Assembly: GCA_026390855.1 (NCBI GenBank)
Contig: JAPLFE010000129.1
Location: 1-40,621, forward strand
Reading direction: 5' to 3'
DNA length: 40,621 nucleotides
Origin: Chlorobiales bacterium
GTDB lineage: Bacteria > Bacteroidota > Chlorobiia > Chlorobiales > Chlorobiaceae
The position numbers and the translations under genes were made by a program. Every line of letters begins with the position of its first letter. Positions within the stretch are counted from its first letter, which is position 1. The notes under the pieces were generated by a model that did no database searches, was not told where the DNA came from, and saw nothing but the letters and a program-made list of their open reading frames with translations. Shown piece by piece: positions 1 through 6,805 of the stretch.

Positions 1-108
1 ACTGTTGGAAAGCATGGTGATGAAAACACGATCAAAGCCTATGTTCAGAGCCAAGGTCGTGAATCGGAGTACAAAAAACTGCATTCACAGCAGTTGCGCC
101 TCTTCTAA
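1..108 (+). CDS. tnpA: IS200/IS605 TnpA-like transposase, C-terminal fragment (cut by window edge)
   Basis: Only the last 35 codons are present, in frame from base 1 to the TAA at 106-108. The visible peptide contains TVGKHGDENTIKAYVQ and ends in LHSQQLRLF. From memory this fits the C-terminal tail of the small (about 140 aa) HUH/Y1 transposases of the IS200/IS605 group, where a G-x-H-G-x-E stretch follows the catalytic tyrosine helix and the protein ends shortly after a Y-x-x-L-H segment. The catalytic HUH and Tyr residues lie outside the window, so activity cannot be judged. The hairpin immediately downstream supports the family call. No other transposase or accessory TnpB is visible. Confidence 0.6.
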   Translation, partial: TVGKHGDENTIKAYVQSQGRESEYKKLHSQQLRLF

Positions 109-131
109 TACCCCGTAGCTCTGCTGCGGGG
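1..131 (+). mobile_element. Right end of an IS200/IS605-family insertion sequence
   Basis: This is the right end of an insertion sequence whose body lies to the left of the window. It comprises the last codons of a TnpA-like transposase (1-108) followed after two bases by an imperfect palindrome at 111-131, whose arms CCCCGTAGC and GCTGCGGGG pair over nine positions with one T-G wobble around a TCT loop. In IS200/IS605 elements a subterminal hairpin just downstream of tnpA is the structure the Y1 transposase recognises, and these elements make no target duplication. The exact right boundary cannot be fixed here and is probably within a few bases of 131. The hairpin could also act as a terminator, but no T-run follows it. 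Confidence 0.65.
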
Positions 132-147
132 ATGCTTTATTGGGAGC

Positions 148-486
148 TTGAGTTTGCATGCTGAAGAGAAAAATAAAATTCAAGAGCAAATTCATCATGC
201 CGATCATGAAAATGCATTAACAAAATCTGTTCTTGAGAAAAAGTATAATCTATCTCTGGGTAAGAATAAATATGAATCTGCTGGCTGTGCAGGATGCCAT
301 GATAATGGTATTTTAGGAGCTCCAAAACCTGGTCATAAGGATTCATGGGTATCCCGTGTTGTAAAGGGATGGGGAAATATCGTAAACAATGCTGTTTCAG
401 GGTTTAATAAAATGCCTCCTAAGGGTGGTAACGAATCAATAAGTCAATCTGATATCGAAAATATTATTGCTTATATGATTTCCTGA
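148..486 (+). CDS. Small c-type cytochrome (c5/c555-like), 5' end apparently removed by IS insertion
   Basis: This encodes a monoheme class I cytochrome c resembling c555/c5 proteins. The heme site is CAGCH, and the methionine of KMPPKGG is the probable sixth ligand, followed by a C-terminal helix ending NIIAYMIS. Proteins of this kind carry electrons in the periplasm and need a Sec signal peptide, yet none is encoded from the TTG at 148. The same frame stays open upstream to the transposase stop at 106 and reads FIGSLSLHA just before EEKNK, which looks like the end of a signal peptide with a signal-peptidase site after HA. I infer that the IS at 1-131 replaced the original start and most of the signal peptide. 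The true start is therefore unknown; a CTG at 121 or 124 would give a very short substitute leader. The gene lies 69 bases before the Cyc2-like gene, suggesting a shared operon and an electron-acceptor role. Confidence 0.75.
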   Translation: MSLHAEEKNKIQEQIHHADHENALTKSVLEKKYNLSLGKNKYESAGCAGCHDNGILGAPKPGHKDSWVSRVVKGWGNIVNNAVSGFNKMPPKGGNESISQSDIENIIAYMIS

Positions 487-555
487 AAATCTAGATACTT
501 AAAATAATTTATTTAATTCTCTCATTTCTTATAACGATAAAACCAGGGACTTATT

Positions 556-1827
556 ATGCGGGCAAAAAAAATTCGTATCTTTTTAACATCAATTGGAGCG
601 TTAGCTCCTTTATTATGCTCTGTGCCTCAACAGGCTTCGGCGACACCAGTCTATGCACGTCAAACAGGATTTTCTTGTGCCGCATGTCATTTCGAGCAAT
701 TTCCTTTGCTTAATGCTTTTGGTCGTAGTTTCAAAGCAAACGGATATACTGATTCAGGACTTGGTAAACAGGGTAAGATTGAAGATGATAATCTTTCTCT
801 TCCATCAACACTGAATGCTTCATTTGTCAGCAAGCTTCGCTATCAGAAAACGAATGGTACAGCTAACACCCCCGAAGCTGGTCCTACTAATTATGGTAAT
901 ATTTCGTTTCCTGATGAAGCTTTTCTTGTTATAGGAGGACGGGTATCGAAGAACATTGGTTTTGAAGTAGGTCTTTCCGTTGTTCCTCAAGATGTTACAG
1001 ATGGTAACATTCTGACTGAGTTTAAAATGCCTATCATGACAAAAGTCGATGATTTTACGCTTAGTGCCATTCCATTTACGACATCTTCACAAGGCCCTGC
1101 ATATGGCTTTGAGCTGTTAAATACTGGTGCAGTAGAGTTTGCGCGTGCATTTGAAAACGCTGAGGAGACTTCTGCTCAGCAATATCTAGGAACTGCTCAT
1201 GCGGCTTCAGGTGTTGCTTTAGTTGTGTATCATAAGTATGGATACATTAATTATACTCCGTATGTTATGGCCCAAGGCAATTTCGGAATAAAACAGCCGC
1301 TGAATTATATCAGAGGTGTAGTGACCCCGAAAGTCGGTGATTGGGATCTTGGTGCGGGTGTTCAGATTTGGACAGGAGAATCAAAAGTTAAAGTTATAGA
1401 TAATGCAACTTCTACCTTCAAGACCAATGAAGAACATGCAAATGCCTGGGCTGTAGATTTGCAAGGTCAGGGGAAAGTTGGTAACCTCCCGTTAGGTCTT
1501 TATGCAACCTATGGTAAAGCTGGGAAAACTACAGACCCTCTTGATCCAAACACTTACAATGATAGTACATTCGGGGATAAAAAGGTCTGGACTATTTCAG
1601 GAATGCTTGGTGTTATTCCTGATAAACTTGCCTTGGGCGCAGGATACAGAAAAGCAAATACAGGTGTGGATACAGCAGATTCTGATAATGCTGTAACTCT
1701 CGGCTTGGCCTATATGCCCGCAAGAAATATCCAATTTCAGCTGAACCACAGTATCTATACTGGTGATACCCATACAAGTGATGTAGGTAAAAATCTTACA
1801 ACTCTTGTTCTTTACAGCGCTTTTTGA
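556..1827 (+). CDS. cyc2: Cyc2-like outer-membrane porin-cytochrome c (candidate Fe(II) oxidase)
   Basis: The 423-residue product begins with a signal peptide (hydrophobic stretch about residues 8-22, likely cleavage after ASA at 27-29), followed by one heme site C41-A-A-C44-H45 within the context YARQTGFSCAACHF and then FGRSFKANGYT. This N-terminal pattern (A-x-P-x-[FY]-A-R-Q-T-G-x-x-C-x-x-C-H) is the signature I know from Cyc2, the fused cytochrome-porin that oxidises Fe(II) at the cell surface of Acidithiobacillus, Zetaproteobacteria and some Chlorobium. The remaining 370 residues are rich in alternating polar and aromatic strands, consistent with a beta-barrel, and the protein ends in LVLYSAF with the terminal Phe typical of outer-membrane proteins. 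Its length matches Cyc2 (about 400-480 aa). AGGGA seven bases before the ATG could be the ribosome-binding site. The adjacent c5/c555-like cytochrome is a plausible electron partner. Iron as the substrate is inference. Confidence 0.75.
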   Translation: MRAKKIRIFLTSIGALAPLLCSVPQQASATPVYARQTGFSCAACHFEQFPLLNAFGRSFKANGYTDSGLGKQGKIEDDNLSLPSTLNASFVSKLRYQKTNGTANTPEAGPTNYGNISFPDEAFLVIGGRVSKNIGFEVGLSVVPQDVTDGNILTEFKMPIMTKVDDFTLSAIPFTTSSQGPAYGFELLNTGAVEFARAFENAEETSAQQYLGTAHAASGVALVVYHKYGYINYTPYVMAQGNFGIKQPLNYIRGVVTPKVGDWDLGAGVQIWTGESKVKVIDNATSTFKTNEEHANAWAVDLQGQGKVGNLPLGLYATYGKAGKTTDPLDPNTYNDSTFGDKKVWTISGMLGVIPDKLALGAGYRKANTGVDTADSDNAVTLGLAYMPARNIQFQLNHSIYTGDTHTSDVGKNLTTLVLYSAF

Positions 1828-1858
1828 GGGATGTAACATTATCTTTTCTAAGGTCATT

Positions 1859-1908
1859 AATAAACATAAAAGGCTGCCCAATAGAGAGGGCGGCCTTTTA
1901 TGTTTATT
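1859..1908 (+). terminator. Long hairpin terminator after the Cyc2-like gene
   Basis: Inverted repeat arms at 1859-1879 and 1888-1908 pair over 21 positions with a single T-G wobble, around the 8-base loop AATAGAGA. The GC-rich centre (GGCTGCCC / GGGCGGCC) is followed by TTTTATGTTTATT. It ends the plus-strand cytochrome genes and is nearly symmetric, so it could also stop minus-strand transcription coming from the UbiA-family gene. Confidence 0.8.
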
Positions 1909-2024
1909 AGCTCAGTATGGGGAAATTCCGGAGGTAAAAGTCCTCCTGTGAGTTGACTACCGAGAAAGAAGTGAAGAGCAACTGCTGGAGAGATGTTCGG
2001 ATATTGAATGAATAAAGAAAAGGA

Positions 2025-2894
2025 TTAGTTCGAAAAAAATGCGATTAAACCGAAAGAGAGAAAAAGAATGGTTGCCAGAAGAATAGTTAAGTCACTGATC
2101 TTCCGCATAAAAGATTCCTTGTTTTCCGTGTACATACTTGCGATGACTATTACGGCAACATTGTTTGACAAAAGGAAATAGGTGGATGGAGGAAGAGTTT
2201 TTGTGAGTGTAAAATAAAAGAGGAGAAGTCCAGAGATCAGGCTCGTGATGATGAGAAATTGTTTTGTATGCGGAAAGGAAAATGTGTTAGCAATTGTTTT
2301 TATGCCGCTGAGCAAGTCGCCACGGCGGTCGCGCATGTCCCACATCACCTCGATAAAAAACGCGCAGAAAAACACATAACCCCAGCAAATCCATGCCTTG
2401 AGGGAAAGTGAAAGACCTTCGAAAAACAGAGGAAGAAAGACAAGAGCGGTTGCCCAATCGAGAGGAGGTGTGAGATTTTTAACGATGTAAATATCTTTCA
2501 GCCGTTTGGCGCCGTTCAAACGTCTTGAGAGAAAAGCCGGGAAGCATTTATGATTATACAGAATGCCGATGACGATGATAAGTGCCGTTGTCCAGAATGC
2601 TGGTTGCCCAAATTGAAATGCGATAAGGAGTGAAATGAAGGAAATCAAGTAGAAGGTCACGTAGGTGATAAGAGCTTCGTTTTTAAGGGCGTTTTTCAGG
2701 CCTTCGGGATCGTTTGTCGCATCTTCGATATCATCGGTGAGCCGGTTGTCCTGATATATTGAAAAGGTCAGCAAGAAGACGCACAAAATGGCCCATCCAT
2801 TAACCGGGATTTGGAAATAAATAGACCAACTCGCAGATCCAAGGGCAGAAAGAAGCGAGAGATGAAGCTTATTTCTGTAGAAGTAATTTGGCAC
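2025..2894 (-). CDS. UbiA-family membrane prenyltransferase, substrate unknown
   Basis: This 289-aa polytopic membrane protein has about eight hydrophobic segments. Two acidic motifs typical of the UbiA superfamily are visible: DNRLTDDIED near residue 50 and DMRDRRGD near residue 187, the latter followed by GIKTIANTF. These bind Mg-diphosphate of an isoprenyl donor and transfer the prenyl group to an aromatic or other acceptor. In green sulfur bacteria the family includes MenA and the (bacterio)chlorophyll synthases BchG and BchK; this sequence is too divergent for me to assign it to any of them by eye. It stands alone on the minus strand between the cyc2 terminator and a DUF2892 gene, so context gives no substrate. 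Confidence 0.7.
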   Translation of the reverse strand: MPNYFYRNKLHLSLLSALGSASWSIYFQIPVNGWAILCVFLLTFSIYQDNRLTDDIEDATNDPEGLKNALKNEALITYVTFYLISFISLLIAFQFGQPAFWTTALIIVIGILYNHKCFPAFLSRRLNGAKRLKDIYIVKNLTPPLDWATALVFLPLFFEGLSLSLKAWICWGYVFFCAFFIEVMWDMRDRRGDLLSGIKTIANTFSFPHTKQFLIITSLISGLLLFYFTLTKTLPPSTYFLLSNNVAVIVIASMYTENKESFMRKISDLTILLATILFLSFGLIAFFSN

Positions 2895-2972
2895 GTTGTG
2901 TTCTTCTTTCCGATTATTAAATTTTCGGGGACATCAGTGAAGAATTGTACTTATGTGTTTTAAATGCACAAT

Positions 2973-3089
2973 TCAAACGCCACTTGCAGGAACCCTTAAA
3001 CGAGGCTTGATCAGACCAAGTTCCGTGAGAAAGGTCATAACAACAGGACATTTTCTGCCGGATCGGTCTGAAATAAAAATATATGACAA
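2973..3089 (-). other. Possible small ORF or gene remnant downstream of the DUF2892 gene
   Basis: A minus-strand frame from a TTG at 3089 to a TGA at 2973 encodes 38 residues with the protein-like stretch SGRKCPVVMTFLTELGLIKP. It overlaps no other gene and lies 12 bases past the DUF2892 stop, in the same direction. It may be a tiny co-transcribed gene or the tail of a decayed one. I recognise no family, and chance is possible at this length. Confidence 0.2.
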
Positions 3090-3101
3090 GAGATAAGCTC
3101 G

Positions 3102-3287
3102 TCAGCAGTTACTGCAGCTTTTAATGCCCAGTATTTTATAGAGAGGGCAGAAGCCGATGCCCGCGGTAGTGAGGGGAATAAATCCTATCAATCCAAGCCA
3201 TGAGTGGTTAATAAGACCAAGCGTAATGATGATGATGCCGATAACAGCACGGATGATCCGATCCACCGGTCCCATATTTTTGTTCAT
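3102..3287 (-). CDS. DUF2892 (YgaP transmembrane-like) small membrane protein
   Basis: This 61-aa protein begins MNKNMGPVDRIIRAVIG, the usual opening of DUF2892 domains, and has two hydrophobic segments (about residues 13-26 and 30-44). It ends with a cysteine-containing tail, GFCPLYKILGIKSCSNC, also typical of the family. DUF2892 occurs alone or fused to rhodanese domains and is often found in sulfur-metabolising bacteria; its molecular role is not established. The length is normal for a stand-alone member. Confidence 0.85.
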   Translation of the reverse strand: MNKNMGPVDRIIRAVIGIIIITLGLINHSWLGLIGFIPLTTAGIGFCPLYKILGIKSCSNC

Positions 3288-3472
3288 TGTTATAAGCTCT
3301 AAGATTAAAGGATTCCATTACATTTTTATTTTAACGGCTTTTCCGGTTTATTCCGTTCCATTCTTTTCAACAAATTCGTCTTTTACAGGAAGGCCATGCA
3401 CCTTTGATCTGGAGGCTATTCTGGTCGAATGAGGGTCAATGACTTGGGGATATTGTTTAACTGCAGGTATTA

Positions 3473-4243
3473 TCATTGAGGGGCTACAAGCCCGAATGTG
3501 CTGGCCAATATAGCGGCACGGTTTTCGATAGCAATAAATTGTTGTGTTGTCTCTCCATTGACAACGGTCTTCAACGTATCACCAATAAGAATGGTTTTGC
3601 CTGTTGGATTGTGCAGCACTACCAGCAATTTTTTGACAAAAATCGTATCCGGGTGTGTTGAGTTAAGGTGGTTGGCAGGAACGAAGTCAATCCATTCTTG
3701 CGGGTACAGGTCGAACTCGTATTGGTTTGCCCACTCTCCTTCAATTAATGTTTTTAGCAGATACTTGTTCTCATTAATTCTGCTTAGCATAAAAAGATCG
3801 GCATCCTGAATTACTTCTACATCGTAAACATTGAGCTGCATTGGCTTTCTTATACCGTTACTTCCAAATCCTAAATCGAATAGCCACTTCTTGCCATCCA
3901 CTTCAGCGACAATGGCCATATGTGTTTTAGGGCGCCTTACGGGGTAATTCATCGGGCGAGCCGCCACAAATGTATAGGGAACTCCGAGCTCATGGAGTGC
4001 CATCGAAAAGAGACCATTTACCTCATAGCAATATCCGCCACGCTTATGCGACAATATTTTATCAACAATTTCTTCTGGAATCAAGGAGACAATTTTTCCA
4101 GCCTGAACATCCAGATTTTCAAAAGGAATAGAAAATAATTGGCATCGCATGATGTCCGTTACTGTTGCGATATCCGTTTTGGTACTGCCCTTATAGCCTA
4201 TTCTGTTGAAGTATTTCTCAAGTGTGAAATTTTCTGCTTTCAT
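3473..4243 (-). CDS. nat: Arylamine N-acetyltransferase
   Basis: This cytosolic acetyl-CoA-dependent enzyme acetylates arylamines, hydrazines or related amines. Counting from the ATG at 4243 (256 aa), the Cys-His-Asp triad is visible: Cys72 in RGGYCYE, His108 in KTHMAI and Asp123 in LFDLGFG. These positions agree closely with known NATs (about 69/107/122). The frame stays open to a TTG at 4291, but the ATG gives the normal family length and N-terminus (LEKYFNRIGY). The physiological substrate is unknown; in other bacteria NATs act in detoxification or in amide-forming steps of specialised metabolism. It stands alone, 134 bases from the GIY-YIG gene on the same strand. Confidence 0.92.
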   Translation of the reverse strand: MKAENFTLEKYFNRIGYKGSTKTDIATVTDIMRCQLFSIPFENLDVQAGKIVSLIPEEIVDKILSHKRGGYCYEVNGLFSMALHELGVPYTFVAARPMNYPVRRPKTHMAIVAEVDGKKWLFDLGFGSNGIRKPMQLNVYDVEVIQDADLFMLSRINENKYLLKTLIEGEWANQYEFDLYPQEWIDFVPANHLNSTHPDTIFVKKLLVVLHNPTGKTILIGDTLKTVVNGETTQQFIAIENRAAILASTFGLVAPQ

Positions 4244-4376
4244 ATCTGCTTTTGTTCCCAACGTTTGATTTGTTGAGAAATAATCTAACAAATGAGCCTA
4301 ATTTCCTGGATATCGTCATCAACGGTATCTTCCGGGTGCTTCTCATCAGGAGAAGACAAGTCAACATTGCCGATTT

Positions 4377-4970
4377 TTATATACGGTTTTCATTATCCTC
4401 AACCACAGGGGAATATTTTGCCTGTGCTATTGCTTCGTTCCGGATTTGAGTGAGCACTGCTGCAAAAGGATGGTGTTTATTCCCTTGGATGTTCAGCGGT
4501 AGCGAAAGTGAATGGAAGAGTTTTTTTGCAAAATCCCACGGAGCGTCATTCTCAATCCAAGTTACAAAAGCGTTTTTCTGCATCCAATGGTCAAGCCATT
4601 GTTCTCCTTTGTTGGTGAGTGTCATTTTTTTACCACTTCCTACTTTTCGAAGAGGAAAGCCACTTTCTTTCGCAAGCAGGATGCCAAGAGAGCGTCGTAG
4701 AGTTGACCCGTCAGCATTCCCTTTGAAGTGGTAACGAACCCTTTGCTGAAGCGTTTGAGCGGAATTGGATTCCCCTTTTTTATCTGGTGATATTCCGATA
4801 TAAAGCAAAGTCAAGCCATTGTGGGTGAGGCATCCTTCAATTGGTACATCTGGCGGCACCTCCTTAAAGAACCAGGCATAGACACCATTGGCTTTGGTAA
4901 CGGGGCATGGGTTTGAGAGGACTTCCTCCCTTGAATAGAGGTGTTCGGGATTCGAGAAAACGCTATGCAT
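4377..4970 (-). CDS. GIY-YIG domain protein, function unknown
   Basis: The 197-aa product has the two elements of a GIY-YIG fold: GVYAWFF near residues 29-35 and LLYIGISPD near 55-63, followed by a basic helix region (QQRVRYHFKGN, about 75-85, and STLRRSLG). GIY-YIG domains cleave DNA in homing endonucleases, UvrC, restriction enzymes and Slx1. The first motif is altered (GVY rather than GIY) but tolerated in the family. No partner methyltransferase or intein is nearby, and no second DNA-binding domain is recognisable, so it could be a repair or restriction remnant or a host protein. The start ATG at 4970 precedes the conserved region sensibly. Confidence 0.75.
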   Translation of the reverse strand: MHSVFSNPEHLYSREEVLSNPCPVTKANGVYAWFFKEVPPDVPIEGCLTHNGLTLLYIGISPDKKGESNSAQTLQQRVRYHFKGNADGSTLRRSLGILLAKESGFPLRKVGSGKKMTLTNKGEQWLDHWMQKNAFVTWIENDAPWDFAKKLFHSLSLPLNIQGNKHHPFAAVLTQIRNEAIAQAKYSPVVEDNENRI

Positions 4971-5293
4971 GTCGTAGTGGTTGTATTAAAACTTTACAGA
5001 AAAAGATGCACCCATGGCATTTTTTCCTTTTTGATAGAGGTGTTGAGGTTAATCATCACCGGTTTACCATAGTATTGCACTGAAGTAAAAAAGTTCCAGC
5101 GCTTTTCCGTTGCCACAAAAAGTGTTTTGCCTGATGCAGATAGTATTGGCTTTTGTGCGCAGAGGGGACAATATAGTGAAAAGAAGCGAGGTGGGCAGAA
5201 GGTTGTACTCCATTTTGGACACAGCAGTTAACTGATCATCATCTTCCCCGTGGAGTGGTAAGATTTTGATGCATGAATAACGGCTTAAGATGT
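4971..5293. other. 323-base stretch without a supported gene
   Basis: This lies between the arsA stop and the GIY-YIG start. A minus-strand frame of 92 codons (5064-5342) overlaps the arsA 3' end, but its product is low in complexity cues and resembles nothing known, so I do not call it. I see no tRNA, strong terminator or repeat here. It presumably contains the promoter of the GIY-YIG gene near 4971-5040 and the arsA 3' untranslated region. Confidence 0.4.
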
Positions 5294-6496
5294 TCAAGGT
5301 GCAATGAGAGTTTCTTTTTTTCTGAAGTCTATCTTTAGCCATTGATCTTCATAGATCGCTTCAGCGACTCTCATTCCGGCAAGGAAAAGCGGGAGAATGA
5401 CGCTTTTCTGGTAATTGCCGATTCTCAAGGTCAACGAATCACCCACTTGCACGACATTTGTTTCCATTTTGTTGTCAAAAGCGAACGGCAGGCGCAATCT
5501 CATGATATAATACCCATCACTTATTTTTGTAATTGCTGTATGTTCTTCGTGATAGAAAATATCAAGAGGGTTTTTGTCGCCGTAGACAACCTCACTTACT
5601 CGCTTCAGCATATCAAGCCCAAGTACTTCACGCCGGAAAAGAGGAACCTTAGTAATCGGAATAGGGGCGAAAGAGCGTTCGATCTCCTCAATATATTTGT
5701 GCTGAATTTCTTTCCATTCATCCATGTACTTGCCGTCGATTTCATCGATGAAAACCCGGTTTATAACGATCTGGTCAACAGTGATGCCGTAAAGGTTGAG
5801 GTAGGTGAGTGCTCGCATTGACTCCTTGATAACCATCTTTTCAGGGTTCATGACGAGACGTACTGTTGTTTGACTCCCATCCGACAAGAGAGCGATAATA
5901 CCATCAATAGAGGAGAAAAGGTGCTCGATCTGGTCATAGACCTCCGTTTCGGGTACAAGGTCATGAAGCTTGCCTATTTTTTTTGACAAGGGACGTATCA
6001 CTGGTTTTACCACATATTTTTCCAAGGTCCTTATCATCTTCAGCATCCATCCAAACGTTTCAGGCAAGGAGAGGAGTCGGAGAGTTTCGCCGGTCGGAGC
6101 GCAGTCGACCACAAGCAGGTCGTACTCTTTTGATTCGTTGTATCGCTTGATATAGGAGAGTGAGAAAAGCTCTTCCATACCAGGAAGCACACCCATTTCC
6201 TCAACATAGATTCCCTTGATTCCCTGCACCTCCATGATGTGGGCGAAGTGAGCCCTTACAACCTCCCAGTTAAGAGAGAGGTCTCCATAGACGCTTACTT
6301 CCTGTCCGAAAAGGTTTTCGGCAATCTTGACGGGAGATGGACCAAGCTCGAGGTCAAAGGAATCCCCGAGGCTGTGCGCTGGATCTGTAGAGATCACCAG
6401 AGTTTTAAAACCCATTGATGCTGCCTTGACGGCAGTAGCGGCAGCAATTGAGGTTTTTCCAACCCCTCCTTTTCCTGTGAAGATAATTGTTCTCAT
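5294..6496 (-). CDS. arsA: ArsA/Get3-family ATPase with C-terminal HSP20-like domain
   Basis: This SIMIBI-class P-loop ATPase of about 400 aa is called from the ATG at 6496; an upstream in-frame ATG at 6574 would add 26 unlikely residues before the P-loop. It has the deviant Walker [10 protein letters not shown] (residues 8-16), the A' motif STDPAHS, and the switch II motif [13 protein letters not shown]. The last 80 or so residues ([20 protein letters not shown] onward) resemble the HSP20-like domain fused to many bacterial ArsA homologues. The metalloid-binding cysteines of plasmid ArsA are absent; the only Cys is in the DCAP motif. No arsB, arsC or arsR is nearby. Arsenite pumping is therefore unlikely, and a Get3-like protein-handling role is a better inference. 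Green sulfur bacteria typically carry several such genes. Confidence 0.85.
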   Translation of the reverse strand: MRTIIFTGKGGVGKTSIAAATAVKAASMGFKTLVISTDPAHSLGDSFDLELGPSPVKIAENLFGQEVSVYGDLSLNWEVVRAHFAHIMEVQGIKGIYVEEMGVLPGMEELFSLSYIKRYNESKEYDLLVVDCAPTGETLRLLSLPETFGWMLKMIRTLEKYVVKPVIRPLSKKIGKLHDLVPETEVYDQIEHLFSSIDGIIALLSDGSQTTVRLVMNPEKMVIKESMRALTYLNLYGITVDQIVINRVFIDEIDGKYMDEWKEIQHKYIEEIERSFAPIPITKVPLFRREVLGLDMLKRVSEVVYGDKNPLDIFYHEEHTAITKISDGYYIMRLRLPFAFDNKMETNVVQVGDSLTLRIGNYQKSVILPLFLAGMRVAEAIYEDQWLKIDFRKKETLIAP

Positions 6497-6805
6497 CAAA
6501 TTAAGCCGTGATGGCCGGTTGCGTTTAAGAGAATCCGAAAAAAAAGAAACGTATTTTCTATGCTGAAAATTCATTAATCAGCTACCACGCGTTTGATATA
6601 TTCGGAGTCAGGTCAAGATCGTTAACTTCCGCTAACCGGCATTTCAGGAAGAGTTCAGCAGGGCAATACCGGCACATTCTACCCGATTCATTTTACAGCA
6701 AAGATCATTACCGATTTACCTCTAAAGGGGATAATCTGAAGAGCGTTGCCCCAGTAGTTTTAACCCATGTGCCCGCCAACTCTTGCAGCTGCCGGAGGGT
6801 CAGTT
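6497..6805. other. 309-base spacer between arsA and the CRISPR trailer end
   Basis: No gene is supported. The arsA promoter should lie here, reading leftward. At 6757-6779 there is a stretch (GTTTTAACCCATGTGCCCGC) matching 18 of the first 23 bases of the CRISPR repeat, but it starts 49 rather than about 66 bases before the first clear repeat. It may be an eroded repeat with part of a spacer deleted, or chance. Confidence 0.4.

Noticed and set aside
1911-2024. Possible cobalamin-type riboswitch or group II intron fragment (GGGAAATTCCGG with a GGAGG/CCTCC hairpin)
   Set aside because: Only the hairpin and a short GGGAA match; the conserved B12-box and core are missing, and no plus-strand gene follows.
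5064-5342. Minus-strand frame of 92 codons after arsA
   Set aside because: It overlaps the arsA 3' end in another frame, has no recognisable domain and no ribosome-binding site.
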